Positions 52,371 to 62,134 are shown, counted from the stretch's first letter. The stretch is 64,000 bases of DNA from Candidatus Competibacteraceae bacterium (GCA_016713505.1 JADJPA010000001.1:1240001-1304000); one strand, 5' to 3'. Notes: generated by a model from the sequence alone, not told the origin. Program-made: numbers and translations.

Positions 52371-54164
52371 ATGGGCGGTCAGAAGATCAATTCGCGTTTG
52401 ACGTTTACTATTATCCTGCAGCTAGTGATTCTGGTGGTGACCGGCCTTATTGCCGGCTTTGGTATGAATCGCGCCAGTAACGCGGTCGACCAAATCAATC
52501 AAACCGTCATTGCCCAGAACGAAGAATTCCGCCTGAACAAAATCCTCAACGAAGATTTGCTGGGATTGGTCAACGGCGCCAATCGCGGCACCATTACCTG
52601 GGAAGAAGCAGCGGCCAACCTCCCCCGCGTCAAGGCCGCTTTCCAGGATCAGTGGCAAAAATTAGCGTCCGTGGTGGAAACCGCCGAAAGAGCGCATATG
52701 GAAACCGCTGACTTAGGCGGTGCGAATAGCGTCAATGAAATCTTTAGTGAATTAGAAAAATTATTCACCGCTCGCGATCACGGCCGCTTGAGCCTGTTCG
52801 TTGCGAACGACCTCGACGCCGTTCTGAATCCTTTTCTGAAAAGTCGGACCGAACATACTAACGCACTGGCGGCGGAAGCCAATAAGAGCTTGGCGAACGC
52901 CCAGAGTTCCACCCGAAATTTCCTCATCTTGATCGGCTTGATCACGGTGATCGGCATGATCATCGCTTTCTTCCTGAGCACCGCGACGTATCACGCCATC
53001 ATGAATCCCATCAATCAACTGACGGCGACGATGCGCGAGGTCGGCGAAGGCAACTACTCGGCGCGCACCGGATTGGCGGGCGATAACGAGCTGGCGGACT
53101 TGGGTCAAACCTTCGATCAAATGCTGGACGAGCGCGTCAACGCGTTGGTCTCGGTCGAGCAAGAGAACGAACAACTGAACGACTCGATCATCAACCTGTT
53201 GCAAGCGGTTTCGCAATTAAGCCAGAGAGACTTGACGGTCAGGGTTCCGGTCACCGAAGACATGACCGGTCCGGTCGCCGACGCGCTCAACTTGCTGACC
53301 GACGAAACCGCCAAGGTATTACAGGGCGTGAATCGAATTTCGGAAGAGGTGGCAACCGCCTCCGACAAAGTGAAATTACAGTCCGACACGGTAATCGCCG
53401 TGGCTGAAGACGAGCGCAAAACGGTGGAATTAGCCACCTTCGAACTGTCTTCCGCAGCCGAAGCGATGCAGCAGATCGCCCAGCTGGCGCAAACCTGTAA
53501 CGCCGCCGCCGAAACCGCCATTAAGACCACCCAAGCGGCGCTGCAAACGGTGACCGGAACGGTCAACGGCATCAACAGCACCCGCGACACCATCCGCGAG
53601 ACGGAAAAGCGCATCAAGCGGCTGGGCGAACGTTCCCAGGAAATCAGCGGCGTGGTGAACCTGATCAATACCATCGCCGAGCGCACCCACATCCTCGCCT
53701 TGAACGCCAGCATGCACGCGGCCTCGGCCGGCGAGGCCGGTCGCGGTTTCGCGGTGGTGGCCGACGAGGTACAACGCCTGGCTGAAAACGCGCGCGAGGC
53801 CACCTCCCAAATCGCCACCTTGGTCAGCAACATTCAAACCGAAACGGCGGACACGGTGACTGCCATGAACACCGCCATCAGCCAGGTCGTGGACGGTAGC
53901 CGGTTGGCCGAACAAGCAGGCGATCAGATGAAACGCACCCAGGAAACCACCTCCGAGCTGGTGGATGCCGTGCAGGAAATTGCGGCCCGCTCGCAAGAAC
54001 AAGCCCGCATCAGTACCCAGTTGGTGGACCGCGCGCATCAGATTCAGGAAGGGACCCGCAAAACCAGCCAACAATTGCAAGAGCAGACCATCCAGACCAC
54101 TAATCTGGTGGAATATGCCAAAAACTTGCTGAACTCCGTGCGCGTGTTTCGATTGCCGGCGTAA
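52371..54164 (+). CDS. pilJ: PilJ-type methyl-accepting chemotaxis protein
   Basis: 597 aa. Transmembrane segments lie at residues ~13-33 and ~183-206, framing a ~150-residue helical periplasmic domain. A HAMP domain (NPINQL...) follows, then a cytoplasmic signalling domain with the hairpin tip motif RGFAVVADEVQRLAENAREAT near residue 460. It presumably senses surface contact or pilin state and controls ChpA. The periplasmic domain is shorter than in PilJ of Pseudomonas. Confidence 0.88.
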   Translation: MGGQKINSRLTFTIILQLVILVVTGLIAGFGMNRASNAVDQINQTVIAQNEEFRLNKILNEDLLGLVNGANRGTITWEEAAANLPRVKAAFQDQWQKLASVVETAERAHMETADLGGANSVNEIFSELEKLFTARDHGRLSLFVANDLDAVLNPFLKSRTEHTNALAAEANKSLANAQSSTRNFLILIGLITVIGMIIAFFLSTATYHAIMNPINQLTATMREVGEGNYSARTGLAGDNELADLGQTFDQMLDERVNALVSVEQENEQLNDSIINLLQAVSQLSQRDLTVRVPVTEDMTGPVADALNLLTDETAKVLQGVNRISEEVATASDKVKLQSDTVIAVAEDERKTVELATFELSSAAEAMQQIAQLAQTCNAAAETAIKTTQAALQTVTGTVNGINSTRDTIRETEKRIKRLGERSQEISGVVNLINTIAERTHILALNASMHAASAGEAGRGFAVVADEVQRLAENAREATSQIATLVSNIQTETADTVTAMNTAISQVVDGSRLAEQAGDQMKRTQETTSELVDAVQEIAARSQEQARISTQLVDRAHQIQEGTRKTSQQLQEQTIQTTNLVEYAKNLLNSVRVFRLPA

Positions 54165-54227
54165 GCGACAGCACCTTGACCGTGGAGCAGGGATTATCGC
54201 TACTTGCGAGGGAGGTTTTAGGCAATC

Positions 54228-57200
54228 ATGTCCATATCGGAAGATCAACTCGCCGGATTGGAGGCGGAAGTCGCCGGATTGCTCGGCGTTCTTGAGGAGT
54301 TGGAAATTGCTGGTGGCCAAGGCATCCGCCGTTACGCCGATCAAGTCGGGCGCATCAGCTCCACCGCCGGCGCTCTCGGATTTCGAGGCTTAAAGGACAT
54401 TTGCCTGCTATTCCAGGACGGTCTAAAAAATTCAACCCTTTCAGATCGCGGCTTGAACGACGCCGAACGCGAGCGGTTGGAAGAGTGGCCGACGCTGGTC
54501 ATGGGTTATTTGATGTCTCCCAGCGACCCGCAAGCCGGTGAAGCATTGCTCGATCACTTGCAAAGCCCGCTCTGGAAAATCTACCTGCCCGCCAATGAAG
54601 CCAAAGTGCTACATGGTTTGCTGATGCGAGACGTGCCGGTCATCGAGGCTGAGCCGCTGGCCATCGAACCGACCGAGCCGCCCGCCATCGAAATCCCGGA
54701 TACGGCGCGGACCGCTGATCGACTCGCCATCATTACGGATGAGTCGCCTGAGGCGCTGGCGACATCTTCAACCGCCATCGCTCACGCACCGAGTCAAGCC
54801 ACGCCCGCCCTCGAACCGATGGCGCCGCTCACAGCGGAAGCCGTCTCCGTTCACGAAACCGAGCGTCCGGCCATTGCACAGCTTCCAGATCGGGTGGCGT
54901 TGCCGGACGCGCTCACCTCGGTGGAAGATGACGCCTCTATTGGGGCGCTATCGCAAACAACCACGGAATCCTCAAGCCCTATAAAGACGGACGCGCTCGA
55001 TGCTGGCGCCAGCGAAGCCGAGTACTCGACAACGGACACGCCGACGGCATCATCCGACATTGGGTCGGCGGCCCTTGTTGAAACGGCCCTTGACGCGCAA
55101 GAAGAACTGGTTTCGCCTCGGGAGCCAGCCAGCAACGCTCTCCTGACATCGGCTCAAACAACCGAATTGGTCGGGCAAGCGATGCCCGATGAGTTACTGG
55201 CAAAGTCGGACCACGAAATCGCAGCGGAGCGCGCCGAAGAGACTGCTCTCGGAGCCGAAGCGACTCGTGAGACTTCAGCCGAAGCTGAATCTCAAGAGCA
55301 AGTCGCGGACGCTCTCGAACCGCAACCTGAGAAAGCTTTAGTCGCGGAAACTGACGCAGCTCTGGCAGAGGCTTTTGCAGAGCAATCCGAGGCGACTTTT
55401 GCAGAGGTACCTGAAGAGGCCCTCGAAGAAACGCTCGAACAGGAATTTGCGGATACGCCTGAAGAGGAACCCGAAGAGGCCCTCGAAGAAACCTTCGAAG
55501 CAACCTCCGAACAGGACATTGCGGTAGCCTCCGAGGAAACCCTCGAAGAAGACCTTGAGGAAACCCTCGAAGAAGACACGGTAGCGGAAGCAGACGAAGA
55601 CGATGAAGCGGCATTTGCGCTGGCTGCGTCGAGAGAGGCCCCCAATGCCGCCCAACAGGAAATGTTGGAAATTATCTGTGCGGAAATCGCTCAGATTCCT
55701 GAACTCGCGGAGGATAGCCTAACTGTCGCGGCGGACGCCGCTGGCACACCCGAAAGCCGGGGTGAGGCCCTGTCGGAGTATGCCGAACGATTCGAACTGC
55801 TCGCAAACGCTTCGGAATCCATCGGATTGGCCGCCTTACAACGTGTTTGCAGCCACTTGCAGGCCAATCTCAGCGCGTTGTCCGCTCAGGGCAATCCCAT
55901 CAGCCTCCGGCAAAGGCAGTTGATCGAAACCTGGCCCAACCTGGCGCTCGATTACCTGCGCGCGTTGAACGACCGCGCGGCGTGCGAAAAACTGGTGCGG
56001 CATCTCGCCGACAGCCACTGGCCGCAGCCTTTGCAACCGGAGGAAACCGCATCTCTCGTCGATCAGTTGGTCGCACCGAAGCTGATCGCCGAGGAAATGG
56101 AGGTGGAAGTTCGCCCGCAGCAGGCCCAACCGGAGGATGTCTCCCTGGAACTGCCGGCCGATGGCAACCAGCAACTATTGGACAGCCTGCTACAGGAGCT
56201 CCCGCACCAAGCCGCCGAGTTCTCCACCGCCATCCAACGCTTGGCGGCTGGCGATGGCAACCTCAAGGACGTGGAGGTCGCCCAGCGCATCGCCCACACC
56301 TTGAAAGGCGCTGGCAACACCGTCGGCGTGCGCGGCATCGCCACCCTCACCCATCACATCGAAGACATTCTGCAAGCGTTCTCCAAACATGGCGCGCTCC
56401 CCAATCGGACCTTGGCCAGCACTCTGCTGAACGCCGCCGACTGTCTGGAAATCATGACCGAATCCTTGCTGGGCGTCAGCGCTCCGCCCGCGCAAGCCCT
56501 CGACGTGCTGCAAGAAGTGCTGGATTGGGCGAACCGCATCGACCGGCTCGGTATCCCCACCGGCGACGAAATCTTGCCGCCCGCGGCCGAACGGCTGGCG
56601 CCGTCCACCCAACCCGAAGCATCGCAAACCGAGGAGGCGCAACCGGCCGCCCCGGCGACGCCCGAGGCCACGTTGCGAATCCCCGCCCACATGGTCGACG
56701 AACTGCTTCGGCTGATGGGCGAGAGCTTCATTCTCACCGGTCAGGTTCAAGAGCGGGTTCGCAAGACGCTCGCCCAAACCAAGGCGATGTTGGCGCAAAA
56801 CCGCTCGTTGCAGCAGCTCACCACCGAGCTGGAACAACTGATCGACGTTCGCAACGTGTCCTCGCCGCTGTCCAAATCGATGCAGCGCGGCGATTTCGAC
56901 CCGCTGGAACTGGAGCAATACAACGAGCTGAACACGGTCACCCATCGCTTGCTGGAAACGGCGACCGACAGCCGCGAACTCAACCGGATCATCGAAGACA
57001 ATCTCGCCACCTTGGATTCTTTGCTGGTCGATCAAAGCCGCCTGCACCGAGACAGCCAGCAAGCGGTTCTGCGCACCCGCATGGTCCCCATCCAGACGGT
57101 GGCGCCGCGCTTTCAGCGCAGCGTGCGTCAGACCTGCCGGCTGGTCAACAAGGAAGCGGATTTGGTGATGCGCGGCACCGACACACTGGTCGACAGCAAC

Positions 57201-58478
57201 GTGCTAAACGGCATGATCGACCCTTTGATGCACATTTTGCGCAACGCCGTGGACCACGGCATCGAGCTGTCAGACCAACGAAAACGGCTGGGCAAGCCCG
57301 CGGCGGGACGCATAGAACTCAGCTTCCTCCGCGAAGGCAATCACATCGTCATTCGCTGTCAGGATGACGGTGCCGGCTTGAACTTGCCGGCCATCCAGCG
57401 CACCGCTAAGGAGCGTGGCTTGCTTGCTTCCGACAAACCGCTCGCGGAAGACGAATTGGTCCGTTTGATTTTGTTGCCGGGGTTTTCCACCCAAAGCCAA
57501 ACCACGCAAACCTCCGGGCGCGGCATCGGCATGGATGTCGTTTACAGCCGGCTGCTGGAAATGAAAGGCGCGCTGCGCATTCAAACCAAGGAAGGACAGG
57601 GTTGTTTGATGGAATTGCGCTTGCCGGTCACCTTGATTTCCACCCACGCTCTGCTGATTCAGGTCCGCAACCAAGTGTATGCGCTCTCCGATCGCGGCAT
57701 CGAACAGATTCTCTACTACGGCGTCGGCACGATCCAGACCGTCGGCAACACCACCACTTACCGTTTGGGTAACGATATCTACGAACTCACGTCGCTTGGA
57801 TCGCTGCTCAAACTCCCGCCAGACCGCCGGGAGCGAACGCGGGTCATGCCGCCCGTGATCCTGGTCCGGGAAGACAAAGGCACCATCCGCGCGGTATTGG
57901 TGGAAGAAATTGTGGCCAGCCGCGATTTGGTGGTCAAAAATCTGGGCGCCTATATTCCCAGACTCGAAGGCATCGTGGGCGCGACCATCCTGGGCGACGG
58001 CAGCGTCGCGCCGGTGTTGGATCTACCGGAACTTTTGCGCACCCAAAACGCGGACTACCGGCTGCCCACGCTTTCTCGAACCGCCGCTCCCGAATCCGGC
58101 GGCGTCCAGCGACAGGTAGTGCTGGCGGTCGACGACTCGCTCAGCGCCCGCCGTTCGTTGGCGCAGTTCATTCAGGATGCTGGTTTTGAAGTACGCACGG
58201 CGCGCGACGGCTTGGAAGCGATCGAAGCGATCAACCGAAGAAAACCGGACCTGATCCTGGCGGATCTGGAAATGCCGCGCATGAACGGTCTGGAGCTGAC
58301 CGCGCACCTGCGCGCCAATTCGGCCACTCACCATCTTCCCATTATCATGATCACCTCACGCTCGACCGACAAACATCGGCGCGAGGCTGAAGCGATGGGC
58401 GTCAACGCTTACTTGACCAAACCCTTCGTGGAAGACGATCTACTCGACCACATGCATCAATTGCTCTCTCGGACATGA
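54228..58478 (+). CDS. chpA: ChpA/PilL-type hybrid histidine kinase with receiver
   Basis: 1416 aa. Order of parts: a degenerate Hpt-like module (~5-110); a long Ala/Glu/Thr-rich disordered linker (~140-470) containing tandem EEALEET-type repeats; a second degenerate Hpt-like module (~475-610); one genuine Hpt domain with H690 in AHTLKGAGNT; CheA-type dimerisation and ATPase domains with the N-box at N1006 (ILRNAVDHG) and GRGIGMDVV; a CheW-like domain; and a C-terminal receiver with D1346 in ADLEMPRMNG. It is the kinase of the pilus chemosensory system. It is shorter than the ChpA of Pseudomonas, which has more phosphotransfer modules. It overlaps the next gene by 4 bp. Confidence 0.9.
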   Translation: MSISEDQLAGLEAEVAGLLGVLEELEIAGGQGIRRYADQVGRISSTAGALGFRGLKDICLLFQDGLKNSTLSDRGLNDAERERLEEWPTLVMGYLMSPSDPQAGEALLDHLQSPLWKIYLPANEAKVLHGLLMRDVPVIEAEPLAIEPTEPPAIEIPDTARTADRLAIITDESPEALATSSTAIAHAPSQATPALEPMAPLTAEAVSVHETERPAIAQLPDRVALPDALTSVEDDASIGALSQTTTESSSPIKTDALDAGASEAEYSTTDTPTASSDIGSAALVETALDAQEELVSPREPASNALLTSAQTTELVGQAMPDELLAKSDHEIAAERAEETALGAEATRETSAEAESQEQVADALEPQPEKALVAETDAALAEAFAEQSEATFAEVPEEALEETLEQEFADTPEEEPEEALEETFEATSEQDIAVASEETLEEDLEETLEEDTVAEADEDDEAAFALAASREAPNAAQQEMLEIICAEIAQIPELAEDSLTVAADAAGTPESRGEALSEYAERFELLANASESIGLAALQRVCSHLQANLSALSAQGNPISLRQRQLIETWPNLALDYLRALNDRAACEKLVRHLADSHWPQPLQPEETASLVDQLVAPKLIAEEMEVEVRPQQAQPEDVSLELPADGNQQLLDSLLQELPHQAAEFSTAIQRLAAGDGNLKDVEVAQRIAHTLKGAGNTVGVRGIATLTHHIEDILQAFSKHGALPNRTLASTLLNAADCLEIMTESLLGVSAPPAQALDVLQEVLDWANRIDRLGIPTGDEILPPAAERLAPSTQPEASQTEEAQPAAPATPEATLRIPAHMVDELLRLMGESFILTGQVQERVRKTLAQTKAMLAQNRSLQQLTTELEQLIDVRNVSSPLSKSMQRGDFDPLELEQYNELNTVTHRLLETATDSRELNRIIEDNLATLDSLLVDQSRLHRDSQQAVLRTRMVPIQTVAPRFQRSVRQTCRLVNKEADLVMRGTDTLVDSNVLNGMIDPLMHILRNAVDHGIELSDQRKRLGKPAAGRIELSFLREGNHIVIRCQDDGAGLNLPAIQRTAKERGLLASDKPLAEDELVRLILLPGFSTQSQTTQTSGRGIGMDVVYSRLLEMKGALRIQTKEGQGCLMELRLPVTLISTHALLIQVRNQVYALSDRGIEQILYYGVGTIQTVGNTTTYRLGNDIYELTSLGSLLKLPPDRRERTRVMPPVILVREDKGTIRAVLVEEIVASRDLVVKNLGAYIPRLEGIVGATILGDGSVAPVLDLPELLRTQNADYRLPTLSRTAAPESGGVQRQVVLAVDDSLSARRSLAQFIQDAGFEVRTARDGLEAIEAINRRKPDLILADLEMPRMNGLELTAHLRANSATHHLPIIMITSRSTDKHRREAEAMGVNAYLTKPFVEDDLLDHMHQLLSRT

Positions 58479-58957
58479 ACCGGCCACTACCGACGACGCT
58501 CGCCGAGCTTCAAGAAATCCAGTTGCTGAGCCTGGTGACCGTGGACGGTCACCACTGGCTGTTACCGCAAGCGGAAATCCGGCTGCTGGGACCGCTTTTA
58601 GATATCGATCAGGAGCTAACCACGCCTTGCAGCATAGGGGCGGTCGGTTTCGAGGGGGAATGGTGGCCCGTCTATTGTCTGTCTGGCGAATTGCGGCCCT
58701 TAGCACAATTAACCGCCAACCGCCGAATCTGCCTGCTGTTGAGCAACGGCTCTGACAATTTCGGCCTCGTCTGCGATCAAGTCGAACCGTTGCGAGCAAT
58801 CGTGCGCTTTGCCCCGCTACCGGCTTGCATGATGCCACCGGACTCTCCCATTCAGGCTATCACTCTCCTTGAAGGCAAAATAGCGTGTGTGACCACCACC
58901 GAACATCTGGCCGCTTTCATCGCCGCTCTGGAAGAGGAGCACGACAATGCCACCTGA
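58475..58957 (+). CDS. CheW-like protein, ChpC-type
   Basis: 160 aa. A weak CheW fold: LLSLVTVDGHHWLLPQAEIRLLG, then CLLLSNGSDNFGLVCDQVEPL. It is coupled to chpA by an ATGA overlap and to the next gene by an 11-bp overlap. Position matches ChpC, an adaptor for additional inputs into the Chp kinase. The sequence is divergent and the assignment rests mainly on context. Confidence 0.7.
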   Translation: MNRPLPTTLAELQEIQLLSLVTVDGHHWLLPQAEIRLLGPLLDIDQELTTPCSIGAVGFEGEWWPVYCLSGELRPLAQLTANRRICLLLSNGSDNFGLVCDQVEPLRAIVRFAPLPACMMPPDSPIQAITLLEGKIACVTTTEHLAAFIAALEEEHDNAT

Positions 58958-59408
58958 CAATTTGCCCGAAAGCGTGAGCTGGGTGCTGGCGTTGGGTGAT
59001 TCCTTGCGGGCGGCGGTGAGCGAGCGCGAATTAGTGCACCTGATCGAAGCGCCGATTCTGCTGGAAGTGCCGCGGAGCCCTCCCTATTGCCGGCATGTTG
59101 TGGCCTGGAACCATCTGCTGCTGCCGGCGATGGATTTATCCGCGTGGTTGCTGGGGCGTTCTCCGCAAAATTCCCGGCTGCTGGCCGGCGTGTTCGCCTA
59201 CCAAGCGCGGCGGGGCGCAGACCCTGATTACGGTGTTCTGCTGCTGTCGGATATCCCGACCCGCATCCGGGTAACGGATGACTTGGCGTGTGGCTTGCCG
59301 AAAAACCCACCGACTTGGCGCAGCGTGGCTATTTCTTGTTTCAAACAGGATAAGAAAGCGATACCTATTTTAGACTTGCGGCATATTTTCAGCGGTGGAC
59401 TACTGTAA
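58947..59408 (+). CDS. Divergent CheW-like protein
   Basis: 153 aa. The N-terminal half contains LVHLIEAPILLEVPRSPPYCRHVVAWNHLLLPAMDLSAWLLG, the strand pattern of CheW-like domains, and the C-terminus has DKKAIPILDLRHIF. It overlaps the previous CheW-like gene by 11 bp. With the one at 51464 this makes three CheW-like proteins plus a CheW domain in ChpA. Its exact partner is unknown. Confidence 0.65.
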   Translation: MPPDNLPESVSWVLALGDSLRAAVSERELVHLIEAPILLEVPRSPPYCRHVVAWNHLLLPAMDLSAWLLGRSPQNSRLLAGVFAYQARRGADPDYGVLLLSDIPTRIRVTDDLACGLPKNPPTWRSVAISCFKQDKKAIPILDLRHIFSGGLL

Positions 59409-59456
59409 GCCGCGCGGGCGCTGGTGCCTTCTGGTGGCGCACCGCCCTGTCAGCCT

Positions 59457-60287
59457 CTATCGCAAATACTTTTTGACGACCTTTTGAAAGGTTTCTTGTT
59501 TTACCGGCTTGGTCAAATAGGAATCGCAACCGGCCAAGGCGCCTTTTACCCGATCGAATGGAGAAGATTTACTGGTCAACATAATGACTGGGGTTTTTTT
59601 CTTCGTTTTGCCTCTTTTAAGGGATTTGCAGAGCTGATAACCGTCAATCCCTGGTAACACGACATCCAGAAAAATTAAATTGTAGCTTTTGTTATTAATA
59701 AAATCAATCGCTTGCTCTCCTGTGGCGGCCGTATCCACCTTAATGCCAAAATAGTTCAACTCCAGCTCGATTTGTTTGCGCACCGGGCTGCTGTCATCGA
59801 CCACCAAGGCGAGTATCTCATCCTCGGCGCTTTCTTTTGCGCTGTCGTCTTTTGGTGCGGGCTTGGCTGTTTCAGGGACGATCTTCGGGCTGGCGTCCTC
59901 TCCGATGATCCGCTTTCGAGGATGCTGTAAATCCTTCTGAACGACTTGGTCCAGAATATTGATGACCCGTGTTGCGACAAAAGGGCGCCGTATGTAATAA
60001 AGCCTGGAGTCGGGCGGTGATTCCTTTGTCACCAAAATAGTAGGTATCAGGGGTCGATAGCTTTTGCTCGGTGATTCGGCCGAAGTTTCATCCATTTTGC
60101 GCTGACGCCACTCCGCCATCGCCTTCGGATCATCGGCGTCGATCAATAACACATCCCAAGCTTCACCAGGGATAGCGACAGAATAAGAATAATTACGATA
60201 TTGGGAGAGCTTAAAAATATTCCGCAGCACATTCCGCTCGGCACTCGCGATGCCGATCATGGAAACTACATAGGTTTTTTTCTCCAT
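59457..60287 (-). CDS. Two-module response regulator with degenerate N-terminal receiver
   Basis: 276 aa. Residues ~160-276 form a regular receiver: VVDDSSPVR, phosphoacceptor in IFLDVVLPGIDGY, MLTSKSS and TKPVKQ. The N-terminal ~120 residues have the alternation of a receiver (WDVLLIDADDP, TILVTKES, YIRRPF) but no proper acidic pocket, so it is a pseudo-receiver. The two are joined by a charged linker. No output domain is present. It is convergent with the Chp genes and lower in GC. Confidence 0.82.
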   Translation of the reverse strand: MEKKTYVVSMIGIASAERNVLRNIFKLSQYRNYSYSVAIPGEAWDVLLIDADDPKAMAEWRQRKMDETSAESPSKSYRPLIPTILVTKESPPDSRLYYIRRPFVATRVINILDQVVQKDLQHPRKRIIGEDASPKIVPETAKPAPKDDSAKESAEDEILALVVDDSSPVRKQIELELNYFGIKVDTAATGEQAIDFINNKSYNLIFLDVVLPGIDGYQLCKSLKRGKTKKKTPVIMLTSKSSPFDRVKGALAGCDSYLTKPVKQETFQKVVKKYLR

Positions 60288-60796
60288 TTATTCTCCCCTT
60301 GGCAAAAGGCGACCGAATTTAGCCCCTCACCCACTTAAGACCTAATGACCGACGCGGCTTTAGCTAAGGCACACGACAAACGTTAAATTTTTGTTACAAA
60401 TCGTTGACATAACGGAACACGTAAAATCAATGATTACCAACTGTTTGAAACGTATTACTTCAGTTTTATCCAATGCGCCAGCATCAGCAACAAGCGATCC
60501 AAAAGCCGTGGCGCCTTTATTTATATAGCATGACTTGGGGCGAGAGAAGCCGCAAGTTTGATTGTCGTTCAAATCATTTTATTCTAACGAAAAATGGTTA
60601 ATAAGACCCGGATTTCCAAAGGCTCGAAAACCAGCCGCGATCCATGGCCTTGAAACGTCTGGTAAAGCCTTTCGAAAGCGCTTGTGTAGCCGTACCCACC
60701 CATTTTGGCCTATCCGAGCAGCGCTCCGGCCGCCACCAAGCCGATACCACCAATGCCACCCCACCCCGCCTATCATCACGCCATGGAAACAGCATC

Positions 60797-60830
60797 GATA
60801 TATCTAATATACTGATATATCTAATATATT
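60797..60830. repeat. Tandem duplication of a 17-bp AT-rich unit
   Basis: GATATATCTAATATACT (60797-60813) is followed directly by GATATATCTAATATATT (60814-60830), one mismatch. Each unit contains the palindrome GATATATC. Confidence 0.85.
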
Positions 60831-60971
60831 GAATTATAAATATAATTTAAGATAATCGACAAAAACATTCACTTCCGCAAAAGCCGCCGCCAACCGAGCC
60901 GCGCATCGTCCCAAGACGACTACCTTGGGAAATTTACTCAACCCCCCTCAATTAAAAGCCATTTATTTTGG

Positions 60972-60989
60972 CAAATACAGCAAATACAG
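60972..60989. repeat. Tandem CAAATACAG repeat, two units
   Basis: Two exact 9-bp copies at 60972-60980 and 60981-60989, followed by a partial third copy (CAATA). Confidence 0.8.
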
Positions 60990-61325
60990 CAATATGATAA
61001 TAATAAGTACACTATAAATAAAAAAAATACTAAATAATGCATTATAATGATACATTATATCGCTTACCGCAGCCCTGTCGCGCGGTGCTTGGGAGTTTCA
61101 CTGTAGCCATAGCCACGGGCCGCGCGCTCGCGGTAGGATCAGTATTTCCACATGAGTTAACGCCCACCCCAACCGATCTCGAAATGAACGGTCATTCAAA
61201 AGTCGCCGGCAAGAAATTCGTTCGAACTTTCCACCTTCTTGCAACAGCTTGAGTTAAAATAGTCTTCAGCTATCAATTAGAGCGTATCAGCCACCAAGCA
61301 ACGTTGATCGATTTTGGAGAAGGCG

Positions 61326-61508
61326 ATGAAACAACAACCGTTTGACTTAAATGACATCACCCACGAACCCTCCGACGAACAACTTGACGCCCTGATGGAA
61401 GCCGTCGCCAGCGAAGCGCGCCGGCACGCCCAAACGATACGCGAACAACTGATGATTCGGCTGAGAGCCGAGATCATGGCGGTCAACCCCCCACGGCCTC
61501 AGATATGA
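61326..61508 (+). CDS. Small putative antitoxin of the zeta-toxin pair
   Basis: 60 aa from the ATG at 61326 after GGAGAAGG. It is helical and charged (EPSDEQLDALMEAVASEARR), with no DNA-binding motif that I recognise. It overlaps the zeta-like kinase gene by 4 bp (ATGA), the usual arrangement of an antitoxin ahead of its toxin. The antitoxin role is inferred from size and position only. Confidence 0.6.
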   Translation: MKQQPFDLNDITHEPSDEQLDALMEAVASEARRHAQTIREQLMIRLRAEIMAVNPPRPQI

Positions 61509-62134
61509 CCGACGGGGGAAAGCCCCGGCTGATCGTGGTGGCTGGGCCCAACGGCTCTGGCAAAACCTCGATCACCCAGCAACTGTTGATGCATGAATGG
61601 ATGGATGGCTGTACCTACGTCAACCCTGACTTTATCGCCCGTGACGAGTTCGGTGACTGGAACGCTCCCGACGCTGTCATTCAGGCGGCGCAACGAGCCG
61701 CCGTCATTCGCGAAGGCTGCCTGACCGAGAACCGTAGCCTGGCTTTTGAGACCGTCCTGTCCGCCCCGGATAAAATGGACTTCATCCGGCGGGCGCGGGA
61801 TGCCGGTTTTTTCATCCGGGTGTTCTTCGTCGGCACCGACGACCCCTCGATCAACGCCAAACGGGTTGCCATGCGCGTGATGGAAGGCGGACACGATGTC
61901 CCGATTCCCAAGATCATCGGCCGCTATACCAAATCTCTGGCCTATTGTTCGGTGGCGGCTTGGTTGGCTGACCGGACTTATGTGTACGACAATTCCATCG
62001 ACAATGCCCGGGCCGCGTTATTATTTCGTGCCTCGAAAGGCCGGCTGGTCAAGGTTTACGGCGAGATCAATCCGTGGGCTCGGGAAATCACCCGCAGGCT
62101 GCTTCCGGTCCAGACCGACGAGATAGCGTCCTGA
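61505..62134 (+). CDS. Zeta-toxin family P-loop kinase
   Basis: 209 aa. Walker A GPNGSGKTS is at residues ~15-23; NPDFIARDEFG, AVIREGCLTENRSLAFETVLS and the RRARDAGFFIRVFFVGTDDP segment are typical of small zeta-like kinases. Classical zeta toxins phosphorylate UDP-N-acetylglucosamine and block cell-wall synthesis. Many chromosomal homologues have untested activity. It borders the AT-rich region, consistent with a mobile toxin-antitoxin cassette. Confidence 0.82.
   Translation: MTDGGKPRLIVVAGPNGSGKTSITQQLLMHEWMDGCTYVNPDFIARDEFGDWNAPDAVIQAAQRAAVIREGCLTENRSLAFETVLSAPDKMDFIRRARDAGFFIRVFFVGTDDPSINAKRVAMRVMEGGHDVPIPKIIGRYTKSLAYCSVAAWLADRTYVYDNSIDNARAALLFRASKGRLVKVYGEINPWAREITRRLLPVQTDEIAS

Larger units (their letters stand above)
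60288..61325. other. AT-rich gene-poor region
   Basis: About 1 kb without a credible gene. GC content drops strongly between ~60,780 and 61,070. It contains the 17-bp tandem duplication at 60797-60830, a CAAATACAG tandem at 60972-60989, and several short AT palindromes (around 61036-61062). The base composition is unlike the flanks, suggesting transferred or decaying DNA. Small frames on both strands have no support. Confidence 0.6.

Noticed and set aside
55380..55610. Tandem repeat DNA that might be read as a CRISPR-like array
   Set aside because: It encodes the acidic EEALEET-type linker of ChpA in frame; repeat units are imperfect and without spacers.
60579..60795. Overlapping minus-strand frames with a Gly-rich hydrophobic stretch (GGIGGIGLVAAGALLG in one frame)
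   Set aside because: The hydrophobic frame is closed by stops on both sides and has no start codon; possibly a decayed membrane anchor, but not supportable.
61037..61252. 71-codon frame in the AT-rich region
   Set aside because: No ribosome site and no recognisable content.
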